The notes beneath the pieces are model-generated. The model did not search any database. It was not told the DNA's origin and saw only the letters and a list, made by a program, of their open reading frames with translations. Positions 27,101 to 36,829 of a stretch of DNA of 64,000 nucleotides are shown one piece after another (positions within the stretch are counted from its first letter, which is position 1; every line of letters begins with the position of its first letter). A program made the position numbers and the translations under genes. Where the stretch lies: the NCBI GenBank assembly GCA_905147135.1, contig LR990046.1, positions 13,298,501-13,362,500 on the forward strand. Direction: 5' to 3'. This stretch comes from Blastobasis lacticolella. Taxonomy: Eukaryota; Arthropoda; Insecta; Lepidoptera; Blastobasidae.

Positions 27101-30100
27101 CACTTTTACATACCTCGGATATCCGCCAAAAGAAAAGAACAGGTGTGAATTCACACCAGACTAATTATGCTCCACTTTTGACAAATAACAATTTAAAACT
27201 CATCACTAATTAGTTTATTAATGAATGGAAACGCAGTGTTTGTTTACATCCATTGCAAATTGATCAGAGACAAAATATAAGTCTTTGTCTTCTTCATACC
27301 AGAGCTTACTTTTTATCAGATCAGTTTTTATTGGAACATCTTCTTATTTTCGTTTAAAGTTTCAATAAATTGCCTCAACATTAATTTGTTTCCCCCACAA
27401 TTCGTTTGATAGACGTTCCACTACTGACTGGCGAAAATGATGACGACAGCATGTAGGTGCAACCTAGGTTGACATTTAAATATCACACCTATTAGCTTTA
27501 ATGCCTCCATGGTCATAATTCATTATTCCCCCAGCATTGCTGCATTAACTAAGCTTTCACAGAATCAGCTGACTGACTGCCACTTTGTGGGACTCGTAGT
27601 AACGGGTAAATATCCTTTTATATATTTGACGCTTCATTGTTTTCGTTATTGCTTTATCAATAAACGTATGAATGATAAATAACTAGGTACCTAGTTATTT
27701 CCGATTATCAATAGTTAGGTACCGAAAGCCGGTGCAAACGGAACTAAATACGAATCTAGAAAACATACTGGACAAGTGCGAAGATTTTTGCAAGAGCTTG
27801 TCCGATTTGAGCTATAGCTGAATCAGAAGTAAATAAATTTAAGAATGTTAGTGCTTAAAGACACAGAAAAAACATTTGTGAACCTAACGCAATTCAGATT
27901 CAATAAACTTACTATACTTTCCCTGAAAAACCCCACTATAACTACAGTACTTACAGAATTAAGTCTTTTCAAGGTTTTTTTTTAACTTTCCGTTTTTGCG
28001 TGATTGAAATTTGGGCTATCGACATACCTACATAATTGTTAAAAAATTGCGCAGATAAATTGCCTAAATGAAATAATGGGCGAAAACGTAGCAGGCTCGA
28101 AGTTTTTTACATTTTGGCTATCTAGGTAGAAAGCTTGCGTGATAAGTTATTGAGCGAGCACGAGCGATGACCCTGTGCTGGCACCCCGCTCTCCGTACCT
28201 TGTGTTCATGATACATTATAGAGAACTGCCCATATTCTAGTCTTCGGAGAAAGTGGAAGAGGTTGGTGCTTATTATATATTACCGGATAGGACACCATAT
28301 GGCCCATAAGTACGCGTAGACCCCCAGCGATCGGAACAATTTTGACTAATTGTTTAATTACTTTAAGGTGCCGTACTACGTGTTTCTGATCGAAGCTCAC
28401 TACAACCACTAGCTGTCGTAAGACCTGCTGCACTTTCCTATGCGAGTAAGAACTATAATTTTAAATCCATATGTACGTACGCTTAAAAGTAATTAAATTC
28501 ATATTAAAGGTATGTTCCGGGTTTCCTGCCGCGTAGTCCGAGTACCTTTGTTTACAAGTAGCCCGATATTTTCACGCAGTTGCATGCATCATGGTCATGG
28601 AAAATGTGTGATAGTAACCGCGATGGTTTAACACATTATGCAATTAAATAGAAACTAAATTAGAGTAAATTATGATGAAGTATTTTTGAACCATAGGTAT
28701 TTAGTTAACCACCAAACGTAAATGTACAATTGGTCAATGTACAGCTATCGTTAATTAGGTATCTACATGTACTTCGTTTATTTACTTGAGACTTATTAAA
28801 GCATCCAGCATTAAATTCATTCATTTGTTCAAGGATTGGGGGCCCCGTCGTCCTTCAGTTATAGTCCAAAGCGATACAGCGCGATCAGCGCGCATTCTCC
28901 ACCGATGTTGGGTAACGATAACACATAAATCGCTTATTGTAACATGAAGAAAATAGGAAAAAAATAAAACTAAGCAGGGAGAAATATCTACCACACAAGA
29001 AACAAAACTCACTATTAAATGTAGTTTTGATTTCTAACAACTGTAACCTAGATCGTGAGGTCGAGCAAAGCTGTAGGTAGATAGGTAGACCACAGAATTA
29101 AAAAATAAAATAAATATGATTAGACAATTCACACAACGCTATCTAGCCCCCCAAGTAAGCAAAGCTTGTGTTATGTATGCTAACACCTGTAATAGAAATT
29201 AAAATGTATTGTTTAAATTTCTGCTCAGCCGGGAATTTGAGCCCCGGACCACTGCATATTAACCACTGAATCACTTACGCTAAGTTTCTGAAACTCTTGT
29301 CAATGTGAATCATCGATTATAACTCTTTCCGTATCTGTCTAGAACTCACCATAAATATGGATGGCAAATTTTAATTGATGATTAACAATAGATTAACGTA
29401 CGAGAACCTGGCGAAATAAAAATAATAATATAATAAAATCAAAATAGTAGCTCGCTGAGATCGACGCATCATTGACGCAATCGTATTCTCCTACGCGATT
29501 CCCTCGGTACGCCGTCAGTATTTATATTATAGGAAATGGACAGTGGACATGGACTAAACTCCGGTAGCACCAACCCTTTCCACCCACGATAGTCGTATAA
29601 AAAAGTTACAAAGTTCAATAATTATAGATACGTACATCGAATACTTCGAATAGCTTGATGTATTTATTCATATAAATAAAAATAAATAAATAAATATTCG
29701 TGGACAATATTCACACAGCGCCATCTAGCCCCAAACTAAGCAAAGCTTGTACTATGGGTGCTAGATAACTGATATACTAATTAAATACCTTTTTTTTTTT
29801 AAATACATACTTAATATACATAGAACACCCAGACCCGTCACAGAAATTAAAATTCATCATTTCAATTTCTGCCCGGCCGGGAATCGAACCCGGGACCTAT
29901 TGCGTGGCAGACCGAATGTTGACCATTGCACCACTCAGGTCGTCCACCTATCAACAATGCGAAAGTAGAACTTGTTCAAACAGGAAGCTCATGTAAAGCA
30001 ATCCATGGTTCCTCACACACGCGAATCTTGGTAACAGAAGCCCACCACCTCAGAAACTTACACGGTTACTCACGATGTTTTCTTTACCATGAAAGTGACA

Positions 30101-32725
30101 TAACATAATTACCCAAAAGCAAGATGCATTTCGACCGCCCCTGTACCTTGAGCTTCGAACATAGATTTTTTTCTTCCTTATAACTAGTTACGGTTGCGCA
30201 ACTTTGGGATTCAAACCTGCGTCAACCGCTCACGAAGAGGACGCACTCAACACATTATCACAGCAGTTTTGACCATACCTACTGAATAGTAAAGTAGAAT
30301 TCATTTCATTCTATTTAGGGTTTTGGTATTAGGTATTTGATGTTCCAAAACAATTGAACATTACAGGTTTCGCAGCACAGCAGCAGTTTCTAGATGTTGA
30401 TTCAGGTAAAATAATATTATATTTGCACTATTATTTTAGATGAACAATTATTATTGTAATCTAAATCGAATAGATATCCAAATAATTACAATCGTTGTTC
30501 AAATAATAGTTCAAATGGATATACTTATCCTAACTAGGTAGTTACCTGCTGCCTTACTAATACACATGCTCATAAAAGAAACAATATCAAACATTCAAGC
30601 GAACACAAGAACATGCTGTCGTCAGGTTACCTGCACCAATTTTACATACTCCAGCATAATACCTACGTAAAACAGAAAATTGAAATTATTATTCTTTATT
30701 TACCTATCATTGCAGCCGTAAATTAAAAGTTGATGCAGAGTAACTAAGTAGGTACAGTGCCACAAACTTATCTGATTCGGTAACGGGTATCGCTGTTGTT
30801 GGCATTGACATTTGACATGTCATTTCAAAATGAAGTGGCGCCGTTTTCCCACAGTTCCAGTTTTGGCCACCGGGTCAGATAAGTTTGTTGCACTGTAGAT
30901 TTAATGCAACCGATTTTCATGCAATATGGATGAAACAGTCGAGACTATCAAAATTGCAACCGAGTTGTATGCTGGTCCGTACAGTTTGACCAAACATAGA
31001 AATACGTTTTTTGTCCGTTATTCAGTTATTAATTCAAATAAAGTGACGATGTGCTGTAATATTTTGGTCAAACTATACATAGATTACTATATATACTGCT
31101 ATTCGTCCATAAGTTATTGTATATCAGCATAGGTTCCGACGCTACATAAAAATGTTATTTAAAGTGGTTAAAACAGCTGGTGCACCAGGACAAGCCCAGT
31201 ATATTCCCATCTCCACGCGGCCGCCGCCGCCGCTGCCACCGGCGCAGAGCACGCCGCTGACGCCGCCGCCGCCGCTGAGCTCTCTGGAGCCCTACCACCT
31301 GCAACTCTGCCCGTGGGTGGAAGAGCTGAAGGAGAAAGACTCGGACAGCATCGTCGTGCCCGTCAACGGGACCAAGCTGGAGCTCACAAAGGATACTGAG
31401 GTACTACCATAAAAATAAGAATATGAAGATGATGTATGAATGTGCAAGATAGGCATGTTAGAGGCAAGTGGTGTGTCAGAATTGTAGCTTCTGATACTCC
31501 CCTCAATATAAGTCTCTGCTTACTTCTGTCGGATACGGATGTGATATTAGTTATTAACTTACCTAACTTTTTACTCGCGTTCCCGAAAAGAGAGAGAAGC
31601 GTTTACCAACTATTTACATTTTTTAAACGAAACCGTACCTTTTTCCTATATTTTGTCAAGGCTCCTCGTGAATCGGACGGCGATGCGGAATGCGCGCGCT
31701 CCACGGACGGTGCGGGCGGCGTGTGCGTCTACCTGACGCGCTGCGCCGCCGCGCGCTTCGCCCCGGCCGCAGACTACGTGAACACATTCTGCGCGGTCAA
31801 CAACAAGTGAGTGTTTGCGGAAAATGCACTGCTGTTAAGTAATAGTAGTTTATCTACACTCATAGCATAATGTTCCAATTACATATTCGAAAATAGTCGT
31901 TTAAGGGTAGACTTTTTTCACGCCAGACTATAAAATTTAATAAAATTACTTTTCGATACAGCATTTCCCATACTATTTTCATTACAGCTGTATCGTAAAA
32001 TAACTTTTTAATCATTATGCAACACTTTTATATTTTAATTTTTTGTCAAGCGCCGGGACACGGCGTAATGTAGGCTGAATACTTAGATGTCTTTAACAAA
32101 TTCAAATTCAAAATTTAAATTTTCCTGTTTATATTCTGTGTAATTATTTTCCCGCTAAACAGAATATTTATTGTAATTGTTGTAATTTGTGTTTGTGAAT
32201 GTTTTTCCTTATTTTAAGCAAATAAATAGATAAATGTGACAATAGTTAAGTGAATTTCCCGCCGCTTTATATCCTTGACGCGTAGATACAACAGAACTGA
32301 CTCGCTTACTTCCAGCTAAGTTGAGAAAATAATAGGTACGATATTTTAACATAAAAATATGAGTGTAGATAAAGTAGTGTATGCAACTGCATATAATTAG
32401 GTATTAAAACACTCGTGTCAAACTATTATCATACTCGTCTACGCCTCGTATGATAAACAGACACTCATGTTTTAATACCCCCTTTTATATGACAGTTGCA
32501 TAAACTACTATTATCTACAGTAGATAAAGTAACTTTTTAAAAATTTATAAACTGCCTTGAAAATAATTTAGCCTTAATGACTGTTTTCGAAAATATAATT
32601 GGATGTTCTATGAGTGTAGATCAAAACATTAAAAGATCAAACACTAATAATATAAATGTTACAGGTACGCCGGTATTTGCTGTCCAAGAAGTGATGAATG
32701 GGTGAAGGATGCACAACAGAATTAG
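12130..32725 (+). CDS. Inter-alpha-trypsin inhibitor heavy chain (ITIH)-like secreted protein with C-terminal clip-like module
   Basis: Assembled from 21 exons: 12130-12246, 13999-14219, 15449-15556, 16395-16648, 16766-16869, 17529-17669, 19342-19542, 19845-20004, 20325-20555, 20807-20950, 21848-22014, 22159-22305, 22674-22874, 23720-23807, 23936-23962, 25629-25727, 26670-26753, 30367-30405, 31177-31400, 31661-31806, 32665-32725. All junctions are GT/AG and phases agree, giving 2,964 nt (987 residues). I start at 12130 because the protein then opens with a signal peptide (MALHWLVALSCACALAALAH); an in-frame ATG at 12082 lies upstream of a likely 3' splice site near 12115. Order: signal peptide 1-20, Pro/Thr linker, VIT about 62-200, vWFA about 337-570, heavy-chain C-terminal region to about 760, low-complexity linker, six-cysteine tail 930-974. 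Vertebrate relatives bind hyaluronan and bikunin; I see no Kunitz domain and no DPH processing motif, so hyaluronan transfer is not implied. Weakest joins are exons 18-19 (30367 and 31177, poor polypyrimidine tract). Confidence 0.87.
12247..13487. other. First part of ITIH intron 1
   Basis: No coding exon with compatible phase was found. 12,690-12,760 resembles antisense RTE-like RT (shared CCAGCACCACATTTCCA with 4,007). Small frames at 12,276-12,967 have no family signature. Confidence 0.35.
13488..13821 (+). repeat. tRNA-derived SINE, near full length, with target duplication
   Basis: Same family as the copy at 60.4 kb: tRNA-like head, then GTACCAATGACTCTTTTCTG, then GATCCAATCTGG, then GTCGCTCCACTGTAAATA and an AT-rich tail. 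Flanks TCGTTTGATCGGTGCG (13,480) and TCGTTTGGTCAGTGCG (13,822) match at 14 of 16 positions, so the insertion is old. It lies in ITIH intron 1. Confidence 0.75.
13999..16648 (+). CDS. VIT-domain exons (exons 2-4) of the ITIH-like gene
   Basis: Exons 13999-14219, 15449-15556 and 16395-16648 encode residues about 40-233. After a Pro/Thr-rich linker the protein reads into a VIT (vault protein inter-alpha-trypsin) fold: a strand-rich start around residues 62-90, the hallmark FISGFTM then ILDDKPYKAYVKEKEEAK (seen across the exon 2/3 join), and a Tyr-rich repeat of the ...AFISGFTM/IYNDAVSQG type. A potential N-glycosylation site (NLT) lies in exon 4. In this family the VIT domain precedes vWFA, as here. 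Exon 2 is very GC-rich at codon third positions compared with its AT-rich introns. Confidence 0.9.
14678..14935 (+). pseudogene. RTE-like reverse transcriptase C-terminal fragment in ITIH intron 2
   Basis: Reads LKWQWTGHIARR, RRSRCSDDLVKIAG and GTSWMRKAQDPPLWRSLGG, the end of the RTE-like reverse transcriptase common in Lepidoptera, running to GGLCPAVGLSVD. 5' truncated, as expected from incomplete target-primed reverse transcription. Plus strand, same as the host gene. Confidence 0.8.
15688..15785 (-). repeat. Interspersed repeat fragment (CACTGCAGGACTTAGGGCC family)
   Basis: Reverse complement of the repeat at 51,105-51,215 (CCACTGCAGGACTTAGGGCC, then GAGGTTATTGCCATAATCTC). A third copy is at 46,200-46,270. 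The family sits in ITIH intron 3 here. Confidence 0.65.
17855..18420. repeat. Composite repeat in ITIH intron 6: poly-C element with a SINE inside
   Basis: 17,865 begins GGGCGTAGCCAGG and reaches a poly-C run at 17,927. A minus-strand SINE follows at about 18,010-18,145 (TCGTGGACAAATTCACATAA ... ACATCCAGACCCGTAA). Then two CTCGCT-type units at 18,210-18,235 and 18,310-18,340. The order suggests a SINE inserted into a CTCGCT-type element like the one at 7.2 kb. Confidence 0.5.
18537..19105 (-). mobile_element. CR1/Rex-like LINE 3' end (minus), inverted copy of 36.83-37.46 kb
   Basis: Reverse complement closely matches 36,840-37,440, including the stretch encoding KKGYYNVKEF and the 3' UTR. 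It lies antisense in ITIH intron 6. The two copies lie 18 kb apart in opposite orientation. Confidence 0.8.
19342..22014 (+). CDS. von Willebrand factor A exons (exons 7-11) of the ITIH-like gene
   Basis: Exons 19342-19542, 19845-20004, 20325-20555, 20807-20950 and 21848-22014. The MIDAS metal-binding signature DTSGSM begins at residue 342 (DxSxS), preceded by the classic VVFVLD strand; the second acidic cluster LTDGDPTVG begins at residue 524. ITIH proteins use this domain for metal-dependent partner binding. Unusual: exon 9 inserts about 50 residues of Ala/Pro/Glu/Lys-rich, probably disordered sequence between vWFA strands (roughly residues 463-512), which vertebrate heavy chains lack as far as I know. 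The domain ends near LADVHFVYP in exon 11. Confidence 0.92.
20951..21847. repeat. Degenerate tandem repeat in ITIH intron 10
   Basis: About 21,190-21,690 contains four or five loose units of roughly 80-110 bp marked by GTGGGGGAGGGAGTTACAAT then TTAAGCCGTGACCA(C/G)GAT and an ACTGGAACGG-type end. Units are too diverged for exact borders. The rest of the intron shows nothing. Confidence 0.5.
22975..23420. repeat. CTCGCT-type repeats in ITIH intron 13
   Basis: Starts GAGCGTAGCCAGCATAGGGC with a G-rich run, then units AGAGCTCGCTGCGCTCGCAC (23,124) and GAGTTCGCTGAGCTCGCTTA (23,254), with weaker ones at 23,315 and 23,375. Same family and same edge motif (GCGTAGCCAG) as at 17.86 kb. Confidence 0.6.
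24043..24225 (+). repeat. tRNA-derived SINE (GACCTGAGTGGTTCA family) fragment
   Basis: Head GACCTGAGTGGTTCAGTTGG with a degenerate B box (GTTCGATTCG), then TATCTAACACCCATAACACA and AGCTTTGCTT, ending GCTAGATGGCGCTGTGTTAA. Other copies: 18.01, 29.12 and 29.70 kb (minus) and 61.39 kb (plus). ITIH intron 15. Confidence 0.75.
24383..25511 (+). pseudogene. Jockey/CR1-type reverse transcriptase fragment in ITIH intron 15
   Basis: Three frames spanning one RT: WKTAHVHPVPKKGD and NYRPIAITSFLCKLMERVI (24,383-24,670), then LDIAMAFDRVWH, GVLQGSVLSPTLFLLHIND and the catalytic CYADDST (24,655-25,270), then VRPHLEYCSHLWAGA (25,284 on). Two frameshifts and truncation at both ends make it dead. Same strand as the host gene. 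Confidence 0.85.
27413..27456 (+). CDS. Possible alternative terminal exon of the ITIH-like gene
   Basis: A Pyr-rich stretch ending in ATAG precedes 44 nt that join exon 17 (phase 1) in frame and read DVPLLTGENDDDSM then TAG. Used as a last exon it would give an isoform of about 845 residues with an acidic tail and without the clip-like module. It cannot be an internal exon with the GTAGGT donor inside it, because that would frameshift exon 30367-30405. No close AATAAA was found, so this is a weak candidate. Confidence 0.3.
29122..29285 (-). repeat. tRNA-derived SINE fragment
   Basis: Reverse complement carries the tRNA-like head with GGCTCAAATTCCCGGCTGAG in the B-box region, then AGCTTTGCTTACTTGGGGGG and GCTAGATAGCGTTGTGTGAA. 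Same family as 24.04 kb. Confidence 0.7.
29698..29945 (-). repeat. tRNA-derived SINE, nearly complete
   Basis: Reverse complement: GACCTGAGTGGTGCAATGGT head, perfect B box in CCCGGGTTCGATTCCCGGCC, GACGGGTCTGGGTGTTCTAT, poly-A-like run, AGCTTTGCTTAGTTTGGGGC, and GCTAGATGGCGCTGTGTGAA end. Best copy of this family in the window. Confidence 0.85.
30755..30895. mobile_element. 141-bp MITE with TA target duplication (Tc1/mariner-like ends)
   Basis: Ends CAGTGCCACAAACTTATCTG (left) and the complement of CAGATAAGTTTGTTGCACTG (right) are inverted repeats differing at one of the first 20 positions, flanked on both sides by TA. The interior has no coding capacity. It lies in ITIH intron 18. Confidence 0.8.
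31661..32725 (+). CDS. Clip-like six-cysteine C-terminal module (last two exons of the ITIH-like gene)
   Basis: The last two exons (31661-31806, 32665-32725) encode residues 920-987. Six cysteines at 930, 941, 947, 963, 973 and 974 are spaced C-10-C-5-C-15-C-9-CC-P, matching the arthropod clip domain (C1...C2-x5-C3...C4...C5C6P) normally found N-terminal to trypsin-like proteases of clotting and prophenoloxidase cascades. The module ends in CCPRSDEW and the protein stops 9 residues after that Trp. The exon 21/22 join is phase 2 with a strong GTGAGT donor. A polyadenylation signal follows at 32914. The assignment as a clip fold is from cysteine spacing alone. Confidence 0.75.
32365..32518. repeat. 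154-bp near-palindromic (fold-back) element in the last ITIH intron
   Basis: Left arm GTAGATAAAGTAGTGTATGC and right arm GCATAAACTACTATTATCTA C pair, followed inward by TTAAAACACTCGTGT / ACACTCATGTTTTAA and TCATACTCG / CGTATGA. Only a short centre is unpaired. Similar GAGTGTAGAT strings at 31,855 and 32,612 suggest relatives nearby. Confidence 0.65.
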
Positions 32726-32913
32726 ATTTATTTTAGTTAAGAAGTTCCAGTGACTGACAGACATGTTCTGATGAAGATGTGATGCTCTTTATTTTTGTAA
32801 TGATTTTAATGGTGCTAACTAATAATGTGAAAAGATAGTGCCATTGTAATTTAGGTATTAATTTTGTATCTTAATTATGGAATAGCAACGGTACCTACGA
32901 AACTGATTTCTAA

Positions 32914-32919
32914 AATAAA
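32914..32919 (+). terminator. Polyadenylation signal of the ITIH-like gene
   Basis: AATAAA 189 nt after the stop codon at 32725, in an AT-rich 3' flank. Confidence 0.6.
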
Positions 32920-32929
32920 CGAAAACATT

Positions 32930-34748
32930 AACAATACTTTTCAAAAGTTTTATTTCCTTCATTATTCCATGAGTACACTCATGTAAACGCCTAACTCGTA
33001 TAGCGACAGCTTTCATATTGTATCTCGCTGGCTCGTGGAAGACGCCACGAAAGGAGTGAGCGAAATCTAGTCATAAAGCTTTCGCATAAAGTTGATACTT
33101 CCACTGTTGTAAAGTACCTAACCCCTTTGAGAGTTGGGTCCAGTGAATCACCTTTTTAAACCTTTTTTATAGCTTGATTGATAGCATGGGCTATTGAAGT
33201 ATTGATATCGATTTTGGCAAAATTACCAAAACTTTAGAATTCAAAAAATGTGGGAATTGTTCCACTGTACCCGATAGGTATTTGAGTTACAGTGGATCTA
33301 CTTATGGGCTAGGTACGTGAATTACAAGCGGAACACAGTGAAGCAATACGTGAAATTGAACCAGTATTTTACCTGTTACAACTGGACTGATCATCATCAT
33401 TCTAGCGATCAATCCCTGTTTCCTTCTTCCGCTTCGGACCGGTTACCTACTTTAAGTGCTCCACTTAGCTCGGTCTTTAGCATGACGTCGAAAGCTGTAT
33501 AAATCCAGCGTGACCACTTTCTGACTAGTGATTCCGGCGGGATCTTTTTCCCACGCATCCTTGTGGCTTACGCAGCACGTCACCAGCCAAGCGCAGGCGA
33601 TCTTATCCTCAATCTTATCCGCGATGTCTCACGCCCAACTGGACTGGGTCGAGTCGTTTACCACCACAGCATTTTCATTTTGTTGGAGTGGAGTTCACGG
33701 ACGTAACTCCTTCGTCAGCGCCAGCCAAGTCTTTTTTTTTTTTGTTTAATTGGTAGGCAGGGGAAATCCGTCATGGACAACTGGGAAGGGGACCCAGGTA
33801 GTGCCGGACTCTTACCGGCTAAAACCCCTACCTGCCCTCGTAAGCCTCTGGTGAAGCCAGAGTCTTTCGGTGGTGAAGTTAAGAGTTTAATTTGTCCATT
33901 GAGTTTTACAAAGATTTTACCAACTTTAGGGTCACCAACTTTTTTTAGAGTATAGTAAGTATTTAATCAAACGAATCGGGTGGAAGCTTCCACCGAAGAG
34001 TCGGTGACTCTTGCCCGCCTGAGTATTCTGCTCTGCGTAGAATGTGAGATGCATTTTGTCTCATTTAATGTTTTAGTTTACACATAATTTGATTTTAATT
34101 AGTATCACTGATCTCATAATATAAAATTCTTTCCATTTTCTTGTTAAGTAAAAAGTCATTTAGCATACTAATCTCGTAAAATACCTTATCTTAGGATCTG
34201 ACTGACCTAATGCTACCTCCTCACTCTCACGAGGGCCACGCGAGGCGGCCTTGCGTAAGGTGACGCGAGGCGAGGCGGTATCTCGTGAGGCAGGTACTTT
34301 GTACTATGAGATGTTCGGGACTACTCGGGAGGGAATCGCTACGCAAGACGACCGATTACAGTCTCGAATTTGGAGAGTTAAGGGGATTCGATTTCCATAC
34401 TAAATTTATTTTTCCAATCTTTTTGTCGTTTGAGTGTTTAGTGAATAATGATGATGATGATGATGACTCTTAGTAAATGCAATCAAAAGTGCGGCAAATG
34501 GCTTTCTACAGCTTAAATAAAATAAAGCATAATTCGCCGCTTAATTTATTTTATTTTATTTATTAGGAAGCCAACAAAATATGAAAATATAATAACATTT
34601 TGTTTCTAAACTAACGTATTACACAACAATCATACTTATTTCACTTACAGGCTAACTCAACATGTATAGGTAATTCAAAAAATAATATTTCGAACCAACT
34701 AAAATCTTAAATCAAAACCTCTTTTTTTCTACTGATCTCGCTTACGAA
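32930..34748. other. Intergenic DNA after the ITIH-like gene with LINE-tail relics
   Basis: 33,394-33,730 is antisense RTE-tail sequence (ATCATCATCATTCTAGCGAT at its edge, then the cross-hybridising CACGTCACCAGCCAAGCGCA). 33,735-33,960 starts at a T-run and holds CAGGCAGGGGAAATCCGTCA, an unclassified repeat. 34,200-34,310 is locally GC-rich with repeated GCGAGGCG. No gene. Confidence 0.4.
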
Positions 34749-36375
34749 GTACAAAAAACAGACCCAAAATCATATCGCCCGATATCTTTAGTGCCCGTAA
34801 TAAGTAAGGCTTTCGAGGTGGGGGGCTGTTGTCATTCCTGGCTAATGGTAAAGTGTTGTCCGACCGGCAATACGCGTACAGGCCAGGCCGCGCGACGACT
34901 GACTTAGTGCGTGAGGTACTACGGGACGTGTTGAATGCGCGCGAGGAGGGTCGCACTCGTCTGCTGCGATCTCTCGCGCGCCTTCGACACCGCGGACCAT
35001 CGCCTTGTAGCAGATAAGCTGAACCATTACGGGATCCGTGGGCCCGCACTGTCACTGTTGTTGTCTTTTATGACAAACAGATCGCAGGTGCTAGTCGGCG
35101 AAGGGGGTCAAGTGGCGTCGGCTGAGATGACCAGCACGATGGGTGTTCCACAAGGATCTTGTCTCTCTAACACATTATTCAGCCTCCTGCTGAATGATCT
35201 GCCGGGAGCGATGGACAGCGTAGACGTTAAAATATACATCTACGCTGACGACGTCGTGGTCGTGGTCTCCGCGCCCACGGAACGGGAGCTCGAGGAGAAT
35301 CTAAACTGCACGGTCCGGCGCCTTGAAGAGTGGTTTAGAGCCAACGGCCTAGCACTGAACAGGGAAAAGACCTGCTTTATTAGGTTCTCCTTAAATGGGA
35401 AAAACACCCACCCACTAAAGGTGAATTTGGGCAGTGCGGCGCTACAACAAGTAAATGCCACTAAGTTATTGGGTTTCCACTTTGACAGTGCCCTCACATG
35501 GGAAACTCATATTAACGAGGTGTGTGGTAAGCTTGGTCGCGCAAGTTTTGCACTTAGACGCCTTGCAAGCACCGCCGACCGCGGAGTAGTTCGGTCGTGT
35601 TACTTCGCCACGGTGCACTCAGTCCTATCCTACGGCGCCGAACTGTGGGCTCGCGCCTCCGAGTGGCATCGTGCGTTTGTGTCGCAAAAGCGAGCTGTCC
35701 GTGCCATTCTTGGTATACGTGATCAGCAGGAACCATGCAGACCCCTCTTCAAACAGTTGGGTATACTGCCACTTCCTTGCGAGTACCTGTACCAGATAGC
35801 AGTATTTACATACAGTAATATAGCCTTGTTCGAACGTAAGAAGGCAATGTCGCGCGCCTTGAGGAGCAATAGAGACGAGGGCCAACTTCTTCCAGTGCGC
35901 CATAGGCTAGTAAAGTCGGAACGGTCTGTTTACGTGCTAGGGCCTACTGTTTACAACAAACTGCCGGAGAACGTTAGAAATGCTACTACCGTCAACATAT
36001 TTAAATTCAAATTAAAACATTGGCTATTAGAACATTGTTTCTATGACTTTGACGAATTTGTAGATTGTAAATTGCCTCCACATAGTGTAAAATGAATTGA
36101 AATGACAATTTTACCTGATTATGACATTAATAACTGAAACTAAGTATGACATTTTATTATTGTATTGCGTATGATTTAATTATTGTGAATGATTTTTAAT
36201 AATTTGAAATTTTGACATTTTTATATTTTGTTATGAATAATTTAGTTTAGTCTACGGCGTCGCCATTGTTAATTATAATGAATTGTAATGTGTTTCTTAT
36301 AAAGATACTTCCTAGGTACCAACTTGCCACTTTGACGTGTAACTCTGTTACTAATAAAGTATTTGTATTTGTATA
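34749..36375 (+). pseudogene. CR1/jockey-like LINE with a long open reverse transcriptase
   Basis: Begins inside the RT at SYRPISLVPVISKAFE (34,760), shifts frame once near 34,950, then stays open to 36,095 (386 codons): LVCCDLSRAFDTADH, GVPQGSCLSNTLFSLLLND, catalytic IYADDVVV, thumb and a C-terminal YVLGPTVYNKLPENVR block. The 3' UTR ends in TATTTGTATTTGTATA at about 36,358-36,374, a short microsatellite tail as in CR1-type elements. 5' truncated and without endonuclease, so inactive, but the long intact frame marks a younger insertion than the others here. Confidence 0.85.
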
Positions 36376-36762
36376 ATACGGATGCGCGGGCACGTCGTCC
36401 TTGCGCGGGCAAGCCGTCCTTGGTCGGACGTCCGACCACGTATTTCGCACTCAAAAGCGACTATTTTATCCTTATCAACTGCTACTAACGGTTGGTTGGC
36501 TCCAGAAAAAGGGGAACGTCTGTTACTAGTTTTTAGTGTCAACAACGCTTAAGAAACAAACATGTACCTAGTGGCCTAGTTGAATGCTACGCAGTGATAG
36601 TCCACCTGAAGGCAAGTGGTAACCGTCGCCCATAACATCTACGATTCAAACATTTAGGTTGCAGGTAACAAAAATGCAGAACAGCAGATGCGTTGTCACT
36701 GTGAGGACTAAGATGAAATGCGTCATGCCTGTATTTGCGCTGGCTTATTTTATGGACACCCC

Positions 36763-36805
36763 ACGTACTAGGCGTAATATTAAGGAGATCTTACGCCTAG
36801 TACGT
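36763..36805. repeat. Perfect 15-bp stem, 13-nt loop
   Basis: ACGTACTAGGCGTAA and TTACGCCTAGTACGT are exact reverse complements separated by 13 nt. It lies just upstream of the LINE 3' end at 36.83 kb. Function unknown. Confidence 0.8.
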
Positions 36806-36829
36806 GTTTTAAATCATACGATATTCTGA

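Larger units (their letters stand above)
25728..30366. other. ITIH introns 16-17: largely unique AT-rich DNA with SINE relics
   Basis: Only exon 26,670-26,753 and the possible exon at 27,413 are coding. 27,142-27,157 is a perfect 16-bp palindrome (GGTGTGAATTCACACC). SINE relics lie at 29,122-29,285 and 29,698-29,945. 28,206-28,433 is open on the minus strand for 75 codons with no recognised family. A short CTCGCT-type unit occurs at 28,085. Confidence 0.4.

Noticed and set aside
34285..34473. 62-codon frame ending in a run of Asp codons
   Set aside because: The Asp run is a GATGAT microsatellite; no conserved region.
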